A stretch of 64,000 nucleotides of DNA from Orientallactaga sibirica. Lineage: Eukaryota > Chordata > Mammalia > Rodentia > Dipodidae. A program made the position numbers and the translations under genes. Below the pieces are notes generated by a model, which had not been told where the DNA came from, did no database searches, and saw nothing but the letters and a program-made list of their open reading frames with translations. Below, in pieces: positions 21,455 through 33,191 of this stretch. The stretch spans positions 620,001 through 684,000 of the forward strand of contig JAEOAD010002183.1 of the NCBI GenBank assembly GCA_036365145.1, given 5' to 3'. Numbering within the stretch: the first letter of the stretch is position 1; each line of letters opens with the position of its first letter.

Positions 21455-21725
21455 CTCCAGGTATGGTTTAGTGTGACATATCCTTCATAAGCTCCTGGGT
21501 TTGCACACTTGGGGTCCTCAGCCTGTGGTACAGTTTGGAAAGGTTGTAGAACTTTTAGGCGGTGGAGCCTTCCTTGAGGAAATAGGTCACTGGATTCAGG
21601 CCTTGAAGTGTTATAGCTTGGACCCATTTCCTGTTTGTTTTCTGCTTCCAGACTGGACACAATGTGACCAGGCAGCTTCCTGCTCCTGCAGTAATGCTTT
21701 CCCCCCACCATGATGGAATATACCT
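21455..21725 (+). mobile_element. LTR, MaLR (MT-like)
   Basis: Sense order is seen: GCGGTGGAGCCTTCCTTGAGG, TCACTGGATTCAGGCCTTGA, then ACCATGATGGAATATA. Diverged, ends not sharply visible. Confidence 0.55.
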
Positions 21726-21748
21726 TCAAAATACATGCAAAAATAGCT

Positions 21749-21886
21749 GGGTGTGGTAGCTCACACCTTTAATCCCACCACCCAGGAAGCAGAAGTAAGA
21801 GGATCACTGTGAGTTCGAGGCCACCTGGAGACCACATAGTGAATTCCAGGTCAGCCTGAGCTAGAGCAAAACCCTACCACAACAAA
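21749..21886 (+). mobile_element. B1 SINE
   Basis: Sense, GCTGGGTGTGGTAGCTCACA to CTAGAGCAAAACCCTACC. Older copy, CpG lost. Confidence 0.92.
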
Positions 21887-21889
21887 TTA

Positions 21890-21891
21890 TG

Positions 21892-21924
<33 letters not shown>

Positions 21925-22322
21925 TAGTTTGAATATATGTCCCCCAACATATTCAGTGTTTTATTAGTTATAGTTTGCATCTGCAATCACCTTGCTAGAG
22001 GCAATGTCACTGGGGGCCAATCTTAAGGTGTAGTGGTGGGTTTGAGATTCCATTGTAAAGATATGCAAAGTGTGCCTAGCAGGATTTCCTGAAGTGTGTT
22101 GTGTGACTCTTTTGGCTGTAGTTTTGCTCTGTGTGCTGTGTGGCTGGCTGGTTTTTCTCTCTTGCTTGGCCCTGTGAAGGCAGGCCAGCTTCTTCTGCCA
22201 TTATGGAACTTGCTCTGGATCTGTAAGCTTTAATAAATAATATCCCTTCCTCCATAACTGTGCCTGGTCTGGAAGCTGTCTGCTACAATATGTGTATGTG
22301 TGTGTGTGTGTATATATATATA
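21890..22322. repeat. (TG)n/(TA)n microsatellite split by an LTR
   Basis: TATATATGTGTGTGTG runs up to about 21919 and a similar TGTGTGTGTATATATA tract resumes at 22288 after the LTR. One microsatellite was probably interrupted by the insertion. Confidence 0.7.
21920..22287 (+). mobile_element. Solo LTR, MaLR-type (family B)
   Basis: Starts TGTGTTAGTTTGAATATATG and ends CTGTCTGCTACA, thus TG to CA. AATAAATAATATCCC near 22232 is the poly-A region. Two other copies at 44936 and 48135 fix the boundaries. Confidence 0.85.
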
Positions 22323-22454
22323 ATAAAACATTTCTTACGCTGTAAAATATTTGGCCACATTAACAAGAAACCTTTACCCATCAGTCTTTTCTAATTGCCA
22401 ATGCCCTTATTGTTTTTGCTGTCGCCTTAAGGCCAAGTCCTTAGGGTTTGCTTT

Positions 22455-22603
22455 TGGTCATTTTGTGATAGGATCTACTTCACTAGGAGTATCAGGCTGC
22501 AACTCATTAGGTGGAGTAGGCCGGTCTAGAACTTGTGGCAATCCTTTTGCCTCTGCCTCCTGAGGCTGGGATAACAAGAATGTGTTGCCATGCCCAACTA
22601 GTC
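22455..22603 (-). mobile_element. Old B1-like SINE
   Basis: Only the outline of antisense B1 remains: AGGCTGCAACTCATTAGG, CTGCCTCCTGAGGCTGGGAT, GTGTTGCCATGCCCAAC. Much more diverged than other copies. Confidence 0.55.
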
Positions 22604-22754
22604 CTTGGGCTTTATCCTTTGGCATCAAAAGTCTAAATTACAGTATTTTAAAAAGATACTTCTAGTCCTAAGAAGATCTCAACTTGCAGATTTCTGAATA
22701 GCAAAATCTCCCTTTCTGAGGTCACTGAGAGTAACTAACTATGGCAATGAAGGA

Positions 22755-22893
22755 TTTTTTTCCCCCAGAGTTTGGAGATAGTTTTGCTATATAGCCGTGG
22801 TGCCCAGAAGCTCACTATTTAAACCAAGCTGGCCTCCTCCTCCTGCCTCCGCCTCTCGACTGTTAGTATTACATGTATTACCATGTGCAGCCA
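22755..22893 (-). mobile_element. Old B1-like SINE
   Basis: TTGCTATATAGCCGTGGTGC, CTCACTATTTAAACCAAGCTGG and CTCCTCCTGCCTCCGCCTCT keep the order of antisense B1. Strongly diverged. Confidence 0.5.
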
Positions 22894-23053
22894 AAGGTCT
22901 AAATGGGCACCAGTAACAAAATGACAACTAACAACTGTCACTGGCATGTGCTTTATAGTTTACACAGTGCATTCAAAGTCCTTATCAATCCATTAGAAAA
23001 TCTTTCTTTTTGTTTACACCTGGAGGGTTTACAAATAAGGGCCACATACTCAA

Positions 23054-23521
23054 TGTTGGAGGAAATCTCTGTCGCCCTAGAGGGCTGAGGGCTTGGAGAC
23101 TCCAAGAATGAAGACAGACTCAGAAATACAGTGAAAAGCAGAAGTAGCAAACTTTATTCTTTAGCTGCAAGTGAAAGCTCCTTTTGAGAAGGGAAGGGCC
23201 TGGGCCATGGAGCTGGATATTTCCTGATTGGGCCCAGCACTAAGCTTTCATCCTGTTGTGGTTCCCTCCTCCCTATTGCCATGGTAATTAGGAATAGGGG
23301 TTTAGCCCCTTCTTCAAAATGCATAAGGTCACAGCCTTTAAAATAGCTGGCTGGTTTAAATTGTTTTCCCCTTCCTTTCCTAACTTCTGCTTTTAGGGCT
23401 TTCAGCTCTAGTGGTTAAATAAAAATAAACTCGGTTCTGACTGTCTACACTCCTGTTCCTGTGTCAGCAATGCCCCAAACCCTTTCCCTATCTGCCTAAG
23501 ACCCTCTAAACTCCTCACACT
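23054..23521 (-). mobile_element. Candidate ERV LTR
   Basis: Plus-strand sequence runs TG(TTGGAGG) to CCTCACA, so the minus strand would read TGTGAGGAG to CA. AATAAAG (from CTTTATT at 23153) stands about 100 bp before its end. Family not recognised and no target duplication confirmed. Confidence 0.4.
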
Positions 23522-24545
23522 GGCACACGGGCACAGATGTGTATGTGGCTCTGCTTTGTGTGGCTCTGTGATGCTCATCTAAGGCTCCCTGAGAGACAGG
23601 GCCATTATCAATTCATAGACAAGGTCATTGGTGTAGTGACAATTGATCATGAGCCCTGGGCTAAAAATCCCTGACATAGGGACCACCATGACATGATATT
23701 ACAGTTGTCCTGTCTCAGTGGAGACATGTATTGGATTTCTGAAATTCGAGAGAGAGTATGGGCTTGTCTTCCTCTGGGATTATTGGGTCATTTCTCAGCA
23801 TGTCTGCAGCCCAGGCAGGAGAGAGGCTCTGATGAATCATACTTGACATCCACAGCTCAAGCAAGCAGAAGGAATCTGAAATTTGAACAAAGATTTAAGT
23901 ACTTCCAAGTACACAACCTTTTCATTGTTAAGTATTAATTCACAGTGTGCATTTTATACGTCTTTTAGAAGGTCAGGTCTCTTCCCTGGACTACTATGCC
24001 TTAGTAAATGTGGGTCCAAGCGACACATGTGAATGCAATCAGTGGAAGAGCTTGCTCCAACATACTGGGAGAAACCATGAATATTTTCTGCACACACATT
24101 TGTATATCTATGCAACGTTTCATGTTGGAAAGTGACATGAACAACAGCCAGTAACCTCACAGTGGCTAATGTGGCAGCTGGCATAGAGGAGAAGCCAAAC
24201 TAGGATCACCTGTCATGCCAATAAAATGGGCTGTGCTCTGGGCGCAGCAGCCTGCATGCTTGTGGGTCCCATAAATCAAAGGCTCATACTGAACCTTTGC
24301 TTGTAACTTGGGGGTCTCACCTCCTTCATGCTTCTCTGCCTTCCAGAGACCCTGCCTCAACTGTGACTGACAGTTACCAGAACTCCACAGCTTGGACCAG
24401 TCATTGCCTAGACCTTTTCAAACTGTTCCTGAAACTCATTCAAAAGTGTCCTCAAAATTCTCTGTCACTGTTAGCTTTTAGTACACTACATTGTCACTGT
24501 ATTCTCTTCTCTTCTCTCTCACTTTTATAAATGAAACTCATTTCT
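23522..24545. other. Unassigned
   Basis: No repeat or exon that I can support. The 76-81 aa frames here are short and without domains. Confidence 0.4.
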
Positions 24546-24549
24546 TTCT

Positions 24550-24762
24550 TAATGTTTTATTTTTATTTTATTTATTTATTTCAGAAAGGGAAAGAGAAAG
24601 AGGGAGAGAATGGGCACGCCAGGACCTCCAGCCACTGCAAATGAACTCCAGATGCATGCACCACCTTGTGTATCTGGCTTATGAGGGTCCTGGGGAATCA
24701 AACCATGGTCCTTTGGCTTTGTAGGCAAAAGTGCCTTAACTGCTAAGCCATTTCTCCAGCTC
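24550..24762 (-). mobile_element. B2-like SINE
   Basis: Antisense with a TTTTATTTTATTTATTTATT tail, GGGCACGCCAGGACCTCCAG and end GCTAAGCCATTTCTCCAGC. A B4/ID-like antisense scrap (24770-24835, CATGCTGAGCAAGCGTTTTAC) follows. Confidence 0.93.
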
Positions 24763-24840
24763 TCTCTTCTCTTTTTGATACTGAGCATTTAACCCAGAGA
24801 TTTATGCATGCTGAGCAAGCGTTTTACTAGCCCCTTATTT

Positions 24841-25290
24841 TATAGAGGAAAAAAATGTATGTTCCTTTTTCCATCTTAGAGTCATGGTAGAGATTCCTAT
24901 AATGAAAGACGGATGAACAAAAAAGAACTACATATTTAATGTTTTATGAGACAGGAAGGAAATGAATGGTTAAACTTGAGTGGAGAATTATGGAGCCATA
25001 TGTTAGGGCAAGGAGCATGATCTAATGGGCAAAACTAGGGGAGCTGAGCAAGGCCTAGATTCTTCTTTGAGTCCCTTGACTGTGGAGATGAAGATGTCTC
25101 TTTTCTCCAGAAGGGTGGTTCCATTTCACATGAGGTTCTTCCAACATCCTTCACAGGGAGGCCAGAAAATCCTGGTAGCTCTGCTAATCTGCTTCAGGGA
25201 ATAAGGATGGGGAAATGTGGCCCAACCTTCCTGATTTTGCAGTTTTTCTGAAAGTTCAGCAAGCTTAAAATATTTTGGGATGGCTGGCCT
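24841..25290. other. Unassigned
   Basis: No repeat, microsatellite or gene signal seen. Confidence 0.4.
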
Positions 25291-25295
25291 CTAAC

Positions 25296-25361
25296 TCACA
25301 GGGATCTGCCTACCTTTGCCTCCTGCATGCTGGGATCACATGCGTGTGCCACCATGCTGGC
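25296..25361 (-). mobile_element. B1/B4-like fragment
   Basis: GATGGCTGGCCTCTAACTCA through TGCCACCATGCTGGC; right half of antisense B1, older than the B1 next to it. Confidence 0.6.
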
Positions 25362-25369
25362 AAAAACCA

Positions 25370-25532
25370 ATTTTTTTTTTTTTTTTTTGGTTTTTTGAGG
25401 TAGGGTCTTGCTCCAGTCCAAGCTGACCTGGAATTCACTATGTAGTCTCAGGCTGGCCTTGAACTCACAGCAATCCTCCTACCTCAGCCTCCAGAGTGCT
25501 AGGATTAAAGGTGTGTGCCACCAAGCCCAGCT
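25370..25532 (-). mobile_element. B1 SINE
   Basis: Full-length antisense with an 18-T tail, GAGGTAGGGTCTTGCTCCAG to GCCACCAAGCCCAGC. Confidence 0.95.
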
Positions 25533-25985
25533 AAAAACTAATATTCTTAAAAAGTGTGCCTGAGAGATATGAAACATCCTGTAACACTTGAGTTCATGCC
25601 CTAGGGTGAAAAAGTTTCTGCCCAAATGTCATTTCTATCTAAAGTGAGAGCATGTTTTATACTGTAAATTGGTTTAATTTCATGATATATAGTTCTTTCT
25701 TTGCACCCCTGTATTTTTCTCTTTCTTTTCTACCTTTCCTTCTTTTTTTATTTGCTTCTTTCCTTCCATCATTCCATCCAATATTCACTATCTACTTCAG
25801 AAAGCATATGGTGAGGCTTATGGAGATGAGTCAGACCTGGAGTTGGTTCAGGGATCAAGTTTACAGGAGGATGATCTTACATGCCCTTAAAAATGGGAGA
25901 TTGGGGGAAAGTAGTAAGTGGAAGAGAAGTAAACAAATGTTATAGGAGCTCAGAGGGAGAGAGAAGTACTTGATTATGTTTTTTA
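25533..25985. other. Unassigned
   Basis: Contains a short TTCTTTCCTTCC pyrimidine tract near 25720-25770. No gene signal. Confidence 0.4.
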
Positions 25986-25989
25986 TATA

Positions 25990-26196
25990 ATTTAAAAAAA
26001 TCTATTTGTAAGTAGAGAGGGAAGGGGAGAGAGAGAGGATGAGAATGGGCATGCCAAGGCCTAGTGCCGCTGCAAAAGAACTCCAGACATATGTGCTGCT
26101 TCATGCACCTGGCTTTCTGTGTGTACTGGGGAATCAAAACCAGGCCTTCAGCTTTGCAAGCAAGTGCCTTTAATTGCTGAGTCATTTCACCAGCTT
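25990..26196 (-). mobile_element. B2-like SINE
   Basis: Antisense: ATCTATTTGTAAGTAGAGAG tail side, GGGCATGCCAAGGCCTAGTG, then GCTGAGTCATTTCACCAGC. Diverged. Confidence 0.9.
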
Positions 26197-26375
26197 TTAA
26201 TGCCTTTCCTATATATTTTCTGGTTTATATTAACCCTTATAATTGTAACTTTCTGTTCTCAGATTTATTCCTTCCTTTCTCTGTTCTGTATTACTAAAGG
26301 CCTAGTGATTGCAAGTCCTAATTACACTCCTTTATTGTCTGCTTTCCAGTTGGTTTGGCCAGTGGGAAGCCCTTG

Positions 26376-26945
26376 TGTGGTGGTTTGAATTAAGTGTCCC
26401 TCATAAACTCATATATTATGAATGCAAGGTCCCCAACTGGTGGCAATTTGGAAATTGGAGTCTTGCTGGCAGAGGTATGTTGCTGGGGGTGGACTTATGG
26501 TTGTGATAGCCAATTTCTCCTTGCCAGTGTTTGGCACACTCACTTGCTGCGGTTGTCCACCTGATGTTGGCCAGCAGGAGATGTCTAACCTCTGCTTATA
26601 CCACGTTTTCCTCTGCTATCATGGAGCTACCCCTCTTGAGTTTGACCCCTTTCCTCCCACAAGCTGCTTTTGGGGAAGTGTTTTATGCCAGCAATGAGAA
26701 GATAGCTGCAATACCTGGTGGGAATGGGACCTCTCCACTAAGCAGTAAGCAGCTGCTGCTCTGCGGCCCCACCTCCTACCTGAAAGGCTTGGGCCTGGCC
26801 TTCAGAACTCTGCCTCCTCCTCTTTGTTCTCCTGTTAGGGGTGGTATGGCTTCCTGTTAAAAATGTGCCTTACCTCACCATTCTCCTTTGACTCTGAGAA
26901 CCTCCATCACCTGAGCAAATAATCCTTTGCATTAAATTCCCTGAG
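26376..26945 (+). mobile_element. LTR, MaLR-type (family A)
   Basis: Starts TGTGGTGGTTTGAATTAAGT, the complement of the ends at 14639 and 41301. The order CTGGTGGCAATTTGGAAATT, GATGTTGGCCAGCAGGAG and TCATGGAGCTACCCCT matches those copies. The right end is set by GCAAATAATCCTTTGC and is approximate. Three overlapping frames of up to 109 aa are not genes. Confidence 0.7.
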
Positions 26946-27009
26946 TGGCAATTATTAAAGGGGATTTTCTTTTTCTACTTAGAACCTCAGCAGAATGAAA
27001 GCATTATTC

Positions 27010-27125
27010 ATAACATTTTACAGATAAGGAGAGAGTTCAATGACTTTCCCAAGGTCAACTACTGATAAGAGGCAGAGTCCAGTACTGCCTCCTGACTTTA
27101 AATCCAGACTCTTGTCTTCTGCCTT
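27010..27125 (-). mobile_element. MIR SINE
   Basis: ACATTTTACAGATAAGGAGA, GACTTTCCCAAGGTCAACTA and AAGAGGCAGAGTCCAG give the classical antisense MIR order. Ancient. Confidence 0.8.
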
Positions 27126-27226
27126 GTGCTGCCTCCTGCAGAGAGAATAGCAACAAAGAAATATTTCAGTTGTGTGCCACATAATGGGGCTTTGTGTAAC
27201 ATGGGACCCCATGTGTAACGGTGGTC

Positions 27227-27735
27227 TGTATTAGTCAGGGTTCTCTAGAGTAACAGAACTGACTGAATGAAAATGTATTATACAGGGGATTTATTGGATT
27301 GTTTTACACAATACCAGCCGGACAGTCCAGTAATAGCTGTCTGCAAGCTCAAGAGCCAGAGAATCCAGTGGCTGCTCAGTCCATGTGGCTGGAGGCCTCT
27401 GTAGTCCTAATCTGGCACTGAAGATCTGGAGTCTTCCTGGAGAGCTGCTGGTCTTCAGTCCGCATTGGAAGGCTGCTGAGACTAGGTTCCACTGTCCAGG
27501 AAGGAAGCTAAACCAGGATAGATGCACAGACCAGTGAGTAACACAGGCAGTCAGGAAAAAGGCACTCTGTTCTTTTGTTCATTATATATAGTTAGCCACG
27601 GGAAGGGCAACCACTCTGGAGAAAGGACTTCCTCTCTCAGTTAATCCTTTCTGGAAGCACCCTCAGAGACCTACCCAGAGACTTGTCTCTTACTTGATTC
27701 CTAACCTGATGATTGATAACAGAGTTTAACCTTGG
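27227..27735 (-). mobile_element. LTR, MaLR/ERVL-type
   Basis: Plus-strand start TGTATTAGTCAGGGTTCTCT is the well-known antisense end of rodent MaLR-related LTRs. GGGGATTTATTGGATTG follows, with AGTTAATCCTTTCTGGAAGC farther on. Right boundary approximate. Confidence 0.7.
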
Positions 27736-28178
27736 TCCCATAGATTATAACAGAGTGGAAAATGCTTATTACCCATGACATCATAATGTGATGTATTATT
27801 CATGTATTTGTGGTAATGCGAGTGATATATAGCAACTAGTCCATGTATAATTATAGCAATACAATTCTTTATAGTATTTAATATTTGTTACCAAATACAT
27901 GGTGCTAGTTTATCACATAAATACTTAATACATTTTCTTTCTATTACAGTGTCCTCCTTCTATTTATTAAATATTTTCCCTATAAAAAAACAGTATACCA
28001 TATTATGTCAGTAGCAGCCTCCACAGATAGTCACTAGATCTTTTGATCACATTTTCTCTTGAGCTTAATCTAATCTCATGTTATTCTGTCATTGTATCTG
28101 TCAGACCAATAGGCTATATGATATGATTCTGTTCCATCTTTCTATCTATTCATCTAGCATAGATGTGTGGTAATTATA
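27736..28178. other. Unassigned, AT-rich
   Basis: No known repeat or gene signal. Confidence 0.4.
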
Positions 28179-28193
28179 CCATTAGGTTTTTGT

Positions 28194-28337
28194 TGTTGTT
28201 GTTGTTGTTTTTTTCAAGGTAGGATCTCACTTTGCCCCAGGTTGACCTATAGCCCCAGGCTGGCCTCAAACTCAGTGATTTTTCTACCTCCGCTTCCCCA
28301 GTGCTGGGATTAAAGGCATGTGCCACCATGCCAGACC
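28194..28337 (-). mobile_element. B1 SINE with 15-bp target duplication
   Basis: Antisense with a (GTT)n tail. CCATTAGGTTTTTGT flanks it at 28179-28193 and 28338-28352. Confidence 0.96.
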
Positions 28338-28352
28338 CCATTAGGTTTTTGT

Positions 28353-29082
28353 AAGTATACCCTATAATGAACAGCAATAAAATAACTTATAATGCGTTTC
28401 TCAGAACATATCCCCACACTCAGTAATATGTGAGTGTATAAAGATTTTCTTCAAGAGCAGATGAAAGGTGTATCTGTTTATTTTTCCCCATGCACATGTA
28501 AATATGAAAGAGCTTTCAGGTTTTTTGACATTACTTGTTTTGATTACATTCTTAGAAGAAGTTAACATATGAGCTAGATTAGGAAAATGCCACACAAGTG
28601 CATGTGGTTGTAGCCTGGTATTCAACAGCGTCTCTCATCCTGATAGAACAAGAGATTTTGGTATAGTTGTAAGAGTTAGTAAGTGATTGGTACAAGATGA
28701 AAAATAGTCCTAATAGTATTTTATGTCACTGTATTTACTGTATTTCATAATATTTCTGTGATTATCATATTGATATCACCTAGGAAGGGGGAAAATTAAG
28801 TTGCATTGAAGATGTTTTAGGTCTAGAAATAGTTTTATAAATGGAGACACATGTGTCCAGCTTACTCTACTTGACTGTAAGAATGTTTTCATTCTTAAAT
28901 GTTACTGAATTGATTACTAAATGCCAACAGTCACCAAATCAATTGATTTAATAATATTAATGAAGCTCTGTTATCTGAAAAGGCTTTAGGAGGGTAGGCT
29001 GTCATCTGAGAGGGAAAAAACATTCTGTGGTTTAATTTCCTTCTTCACACATGAAACTCAATAAATAGACTCATTCCATTTT
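28353..29082. other. Unassigned, AT-rich
   Basis: No SINE, LTR, LINE or coding signal recognised. Confidence 0.4.
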
Positions 29083-29243
29083 ATTTTTATTTATGTTTTT
29101 TGATTTCCCAAGGTAGGGTCTCACTTTAGCCTAAACTGACCTGGAATTCACTCTGTAGTCCCTGGCTGGCCTCAAACTCACAGCTCTCCTCCTATTTTTG
29201 CCTCCCAAGTGTTGGGATTAAAGGCATGTACCACCACGCCAGG
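29083..29243 (-). mobile_element. B1 SINE
   Basis: Antisense, AAGGTAGGGTCTCACTTTAG to CCACCACGCCAGGC, with GACTCATT on both sides as likely target duplication. Confidence 0.93.
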
Positions 29244-29335
29244 CTGACTCATTTCCTTTTACAGTGCATGATATTGAACCATGAATTAGCTTTGCCTTTA
29301 ATGGTCTGGATTTGGATGAGTTTACATATAAAACT

Positions 29336-29460
29336 CAGTGATTCTCAGCTGAGAATCCTATGGGATATTTGGAAAATTATAGGATCATTTTTATTGAATG
29401 CATTGGCTTTGGGTCACTTAGTACATGTAGTTGTTGGGACAGTTCCAAACAATAAAAAAA
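29336..29460 (+). mobile_element. MER5A-like hAT fragment
   Basis: AACTCAGTGATTCTCAGCTG, GGGATATTTGGAAAATTATAGG and CATTTTTATTGAATGCATTGG follow the MER5A order (an ancient non-autonomous Charlie element). Very diverged. Confidence 0.45.
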
Positions 29461-31405
29461 AAAGTCATAGAACCTTTGCCACCTATAGGTGAAATACTGC
29501 TGTGATTGCCTTATTACACAATATAGGTCTATACTCCTTCTAGGATTAAGGTTGGGGCTGAAGACTCTGTTGAAATAAGAAGGGCTTTGCAGGTATCAAA
29601 CTTTGAGAGAAGTCATTTATAAAGAAAAGGTCTTCATAATAAATTGGGACAAAACATCCCAGAGTGCTTCCACTTGACCAGATGTGAGACTACCTACCTA
29701 GAAGAGAGGGTCAATGCAGGATTATTTTATAAGGTTTTGTTACCTAGAGTGAGGTAGCAGTGCTCAGCAGGTGGAAGCTAGGTTATCACATTTCTTCCAT
29801 ACATGGAAGGAACAAACAGCCTATTTTATTCAACTCCTCTGGCAAATAGCATATTCTTTACATTATTAGGTTGGTCAAAAGTACAGTAACCTCACATTTC
29901 AGTGGTGATGCAGAGATGTAAATGAAAGAGCTCTGAAGGAAAATAAAAAAGCTTCAAAGTTTATTTGCCACTTCCTTTTTGGGGAGTCTTTGGCCATTGT
30001 CCACTTGGAAGGTCAAGGTGCTGTCATATAAAGGATGTCATGGCTAGATGCTCATTGATGTAATTCATCTCTCTGGATTCATAGTAAGTCTCCTTTTTGT
30101 AGAACTTAGTTTGGGGTTATGTGACTGATAAAGCCATAGGATGTAGACAGAAGTGATGTATGTCAGTTTCAGACATGGCCCCTCAAATTTTCTATGAGAT
30201 TCTTAGCTTCTCCATTCTCTGTCCTTATATATGGTGGGACTGTTCTATGGGACAACAAATTCTTTGAATGCAGCTCTCAAAGGAAAATTTCCCAAGAATC
30301 ACCAAATCTACACTGTCCTGAGACATAAATGGAACTTAACCTTTTGTTGGTTAAGTCACAGAGATAGGGGGTTTATTTGTGATAATAGCATCCCCTAGTT
30401 TATGTGCAAGAATTCTAAATGAGTACTAATAAATTAGCTGTGGTTGGTTATGTGGACAAAGAATTATGGTAGTTTATAACTAGGTTCAGCTTTCTGCCTA
30501 TTAGTAACCTGATGTAGTTGCTGAGAGTATGCTGGTAAAACTGGAGGAAAACTGGAGGACAACTTGGTCCTAATATATGAAGACTGGCCAAAGTAATCTA
30601 AGGCTAAAGAAAGGGAGGTAAACAGATTTAGAAGTGTCCAGACTATAATTTACTGTGGAAATTATGGGGTTTGAGGTGTGGTCTAAGGCAGCAGCAACAG
30701 AACCCCACAACTGGAATTAGAAAGAGGATGTAAACATGAATTAGGACAGAAGTGACTTTATCCTGGTTGGAACATGCTTGGTTTATCTTAAGTAAATATT
30801 AAAGAGTATGGGATCTCCTGGATCTAGGGTCTTAGAGAGCTCCACATGCTTCTCTACTCATTTTGTCTCTTTATAGTTTCTAAGGCACTATGCAGGAAAA
30901 TTAAGGTTACTCTGAGGTAGCCATGGTATTACAACTCAAGATCGCTGCAGTCAGATCAAGCTGAACCTGTACACATGGTAATGTGAAAAGAACTAGAAAA
31001 CTGGAATAATGGGCCAAAACAAAGACTAGATGGAGATATCTCTATACATATATCTAAAATTCCAATCATAAGAGTATAGAATGAATGAGATCTGAAAAAA
31101 TGCCTTCAAAGTGTAGTATGATAGTAAAGTCAGTGTGAGGTGACATGACATTTGTATGCTAAAATAAGTGGCTCATTAATATAAATACAGTTTGAAACTG
31201 TGGATGTCAGTCTCATTCTATCACAGTGGTTAGATCAGTACTACACTCTAGTTTCTTCAGCTTTGATCTTAGGCATGTACATGGGAAAATAGTCATTATT
31301 TTGAAGGGTTTGAAGTCATGGTCTGAAGAATTATTGAAAGGACTGGTTATAATTACTCTAGGGAAAACTTACAGGGTCCTTAACAATCATCTCACACACA
31401 TCACA
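29461..31405. other. Repeat-poor stretch, unassigned
   Basis: Nearly 2 kb with no young repeat. One short mariner-end-like word sits at 29865. No ORF longer than about 90 aa and no visible exon. Confidence 0.4.
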
Positions 31406-31408
31406 CAC

Positions 31409-31625
31409 TTTTTTAAAAAGACTATTTATTTGCAAGTAGAGAGAGAGAGACAGAAGAGAGACAAACAGAAAGGATGGGTGCATCAGTGGCTCTAGCCATT
31501 GCAAATTAACTCCAGATACATGTACCACTTTGTGCATCTGGCTTTACATGGGTTCTGGAGAATCAAACCTGGGTTGTTAGTCTTTGTAGGCGAGCATCTT
31601 AACCACTGGGCTATCTCCTCAGCCC
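31409..31625 (-). mobile_element. B2-like SINE
   Basis: Antisense: AAAGACTATTTATTTGCAAG tail side, ATCTGGCTTTACATGGGTTC and end GGGCTATCTCCTCAGCCC. It landed next to a CACACA stretch. Confidence 0.93.
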
Positions 31626-32182
31626 CACATATATATTTATTTCACATCCCATAAAACTCCTCCTTTAAATTATAAAATTCAATGAATTTTAGCATTTTTA
31701 CAAGGTATTACAATAGTCACCACTGTTTAATTTTAGAATATTTGCTTCACTCAAGAGAAAACCCCATATACGTTAGCAGCTACTTCCTATTTTCCCCTCC
31801 CTCTAGTCTCTGGAAATCACTGACTACTTTATGTCTTTGTGTATTTGTTTACTCAGGACATTTCATGTACAGGAATCATCTAACATGGTATTATGTGTCT
31901 GGCTTCTCTCAATGTTTTCAACATGCATCCATTTTGTAGCCTGTATCAGTACTTTATTCCTTTTATGACTGAATGATATTCCAAGGTATGGGAAAATCAC
32001 TGTTCCTTTCCCCATTCATCAGTTGAGGGGTATTTGTGTTGTGTCTTTTTTGCTGTTGAGAATAATGCTTCCATGACTATCGAGGCAGTTTTTATATGAA
32101 ACTTCAGTTCTTTAGGGAATGGAAAGCTGGATCATATGCCAATTCATTTTAACTTTTTGTTATATACTTTATTATTTCAGGT
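31626..32182 (-). mobile_element. Ancient LINE-1 (L1M-like) 3' region
   Basis: Order of antisense L1M 3' text: AGAGAAAACCCCATATACGT, TCTGGCTTCTCTCAATGTTT, TTTATGACTGAATGATATTCC, CCCCATTCATCAGTTGAGG. The 85-aa frame at 31682 is incidental. Confidence 0.75.
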
Positions 32183-32330
32183 TGTGGTGATTTGAATTAG
32201 GTGTCCCCCATAAACTCATGTGTTTTGAATGCATGGTCCTCAGCTGATGGCAATTTGAGAAGTGGAGCCTAGCTGGAGGGGGTGTGTTGTTGGGGCAGGC
32301 TTAGAGGTGTTGTAGCCAGCTTCCCTTTTG
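32183..32330 (+). mobile_element. LTR fragment, MaLR-type (family A)
   Basis: GTGGTGATTTGAATTAGGTGTCCC and GATGGCAATTTGAGAAGTGG; first quarter of the same LTR as 26376, ending at LINE-1 ORF2 sequence. Confidence 0.7.
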
Positions 32331-33060
32331 ATTAAACTGGAATTGATTTTTGTGCAGGGTAAGAGACAAGTCCAGTTTTCATAGCACCATTGCTAAAGAG
32401 GCTGTTCATTCTCCATGTAGTGTTTTTGGAATTTTCATTAAAAAAATCAGGTAGCTATAGTTGTGCACACTAATTTTAGGATCTGCAATTCTATTCCTTT
32501 GACAGTACTATGCTGATTTTGTTACTTTGGCTTTGCAATAGAACTTAAAACCAAGGAAGGGGATACATCACATCATTTTCTTTTTCTTTTCTTTTTTTCC
32601 CCTCAGGATCACTTTTGCTATCTTTTAGTCTTTTAGTTCTCTGAGTAAATTTTAGATTGAGTTTTCTATTTCTGTGAAAAAGGCCATTGGAATTGTGATG
32701 AGGATGACATAAAATGTGTAAATTGCTTTTGGTAAGGTAGTACTTTTCATTATATCAATTCTCTGATCTATGAGCATGGGAGAGCTTCAATTTCACTCTA
32801 GAATGTTTTATAGTTTTCATTGAAAAGTTCATTTATTTCCTTGGTTAGGTTTACTCCTAGGTTTTTTGTTGATGATCAGTTGTGAATGGAGTTGCTTTCT
32901 GGATATCTTCCTCAGTTTCTCCGTTATTGGTATACTGAAAGGCTACAGATCTTTGTGTGTTAATATAAGCTGCTACTTTTATCAGTAGTAAGAGTTTTCT
33001 GGTGGAGTCCTTAGGGTCTTTTATGTATAACATCATATCATCAATAAATACTTGATTTCT
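32331..33060 (-). pseudogene. LINE-1 ORF2, C-terminal to RT, broken
   Basis: Antisense ORF2 words: AGTACTATGCTGATTTTGTT, AGGCCATTGGAATTGTGATG, GAAAGGCTACAGATCTTTGT, TATAACATCATATCATCAAT. Jumps to ORF1 sequence near 33100, so the N-terminal part of ORF2 is deleted. Contains poly-T at 32580-32600. Confidence 0.75.
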
Positions 33061-33191
33061 TCTTTTCTTTATTGTTCTATAAAGAACAATTTTATTGTGT
33101 AAAGTTTTTCTTTCTCCTTCAATTATGATGGACAGCTTTTCTGGATATAGTAGTCTGGGATGGCAGTTGTCTTTCAGAACTTGAAATATAT

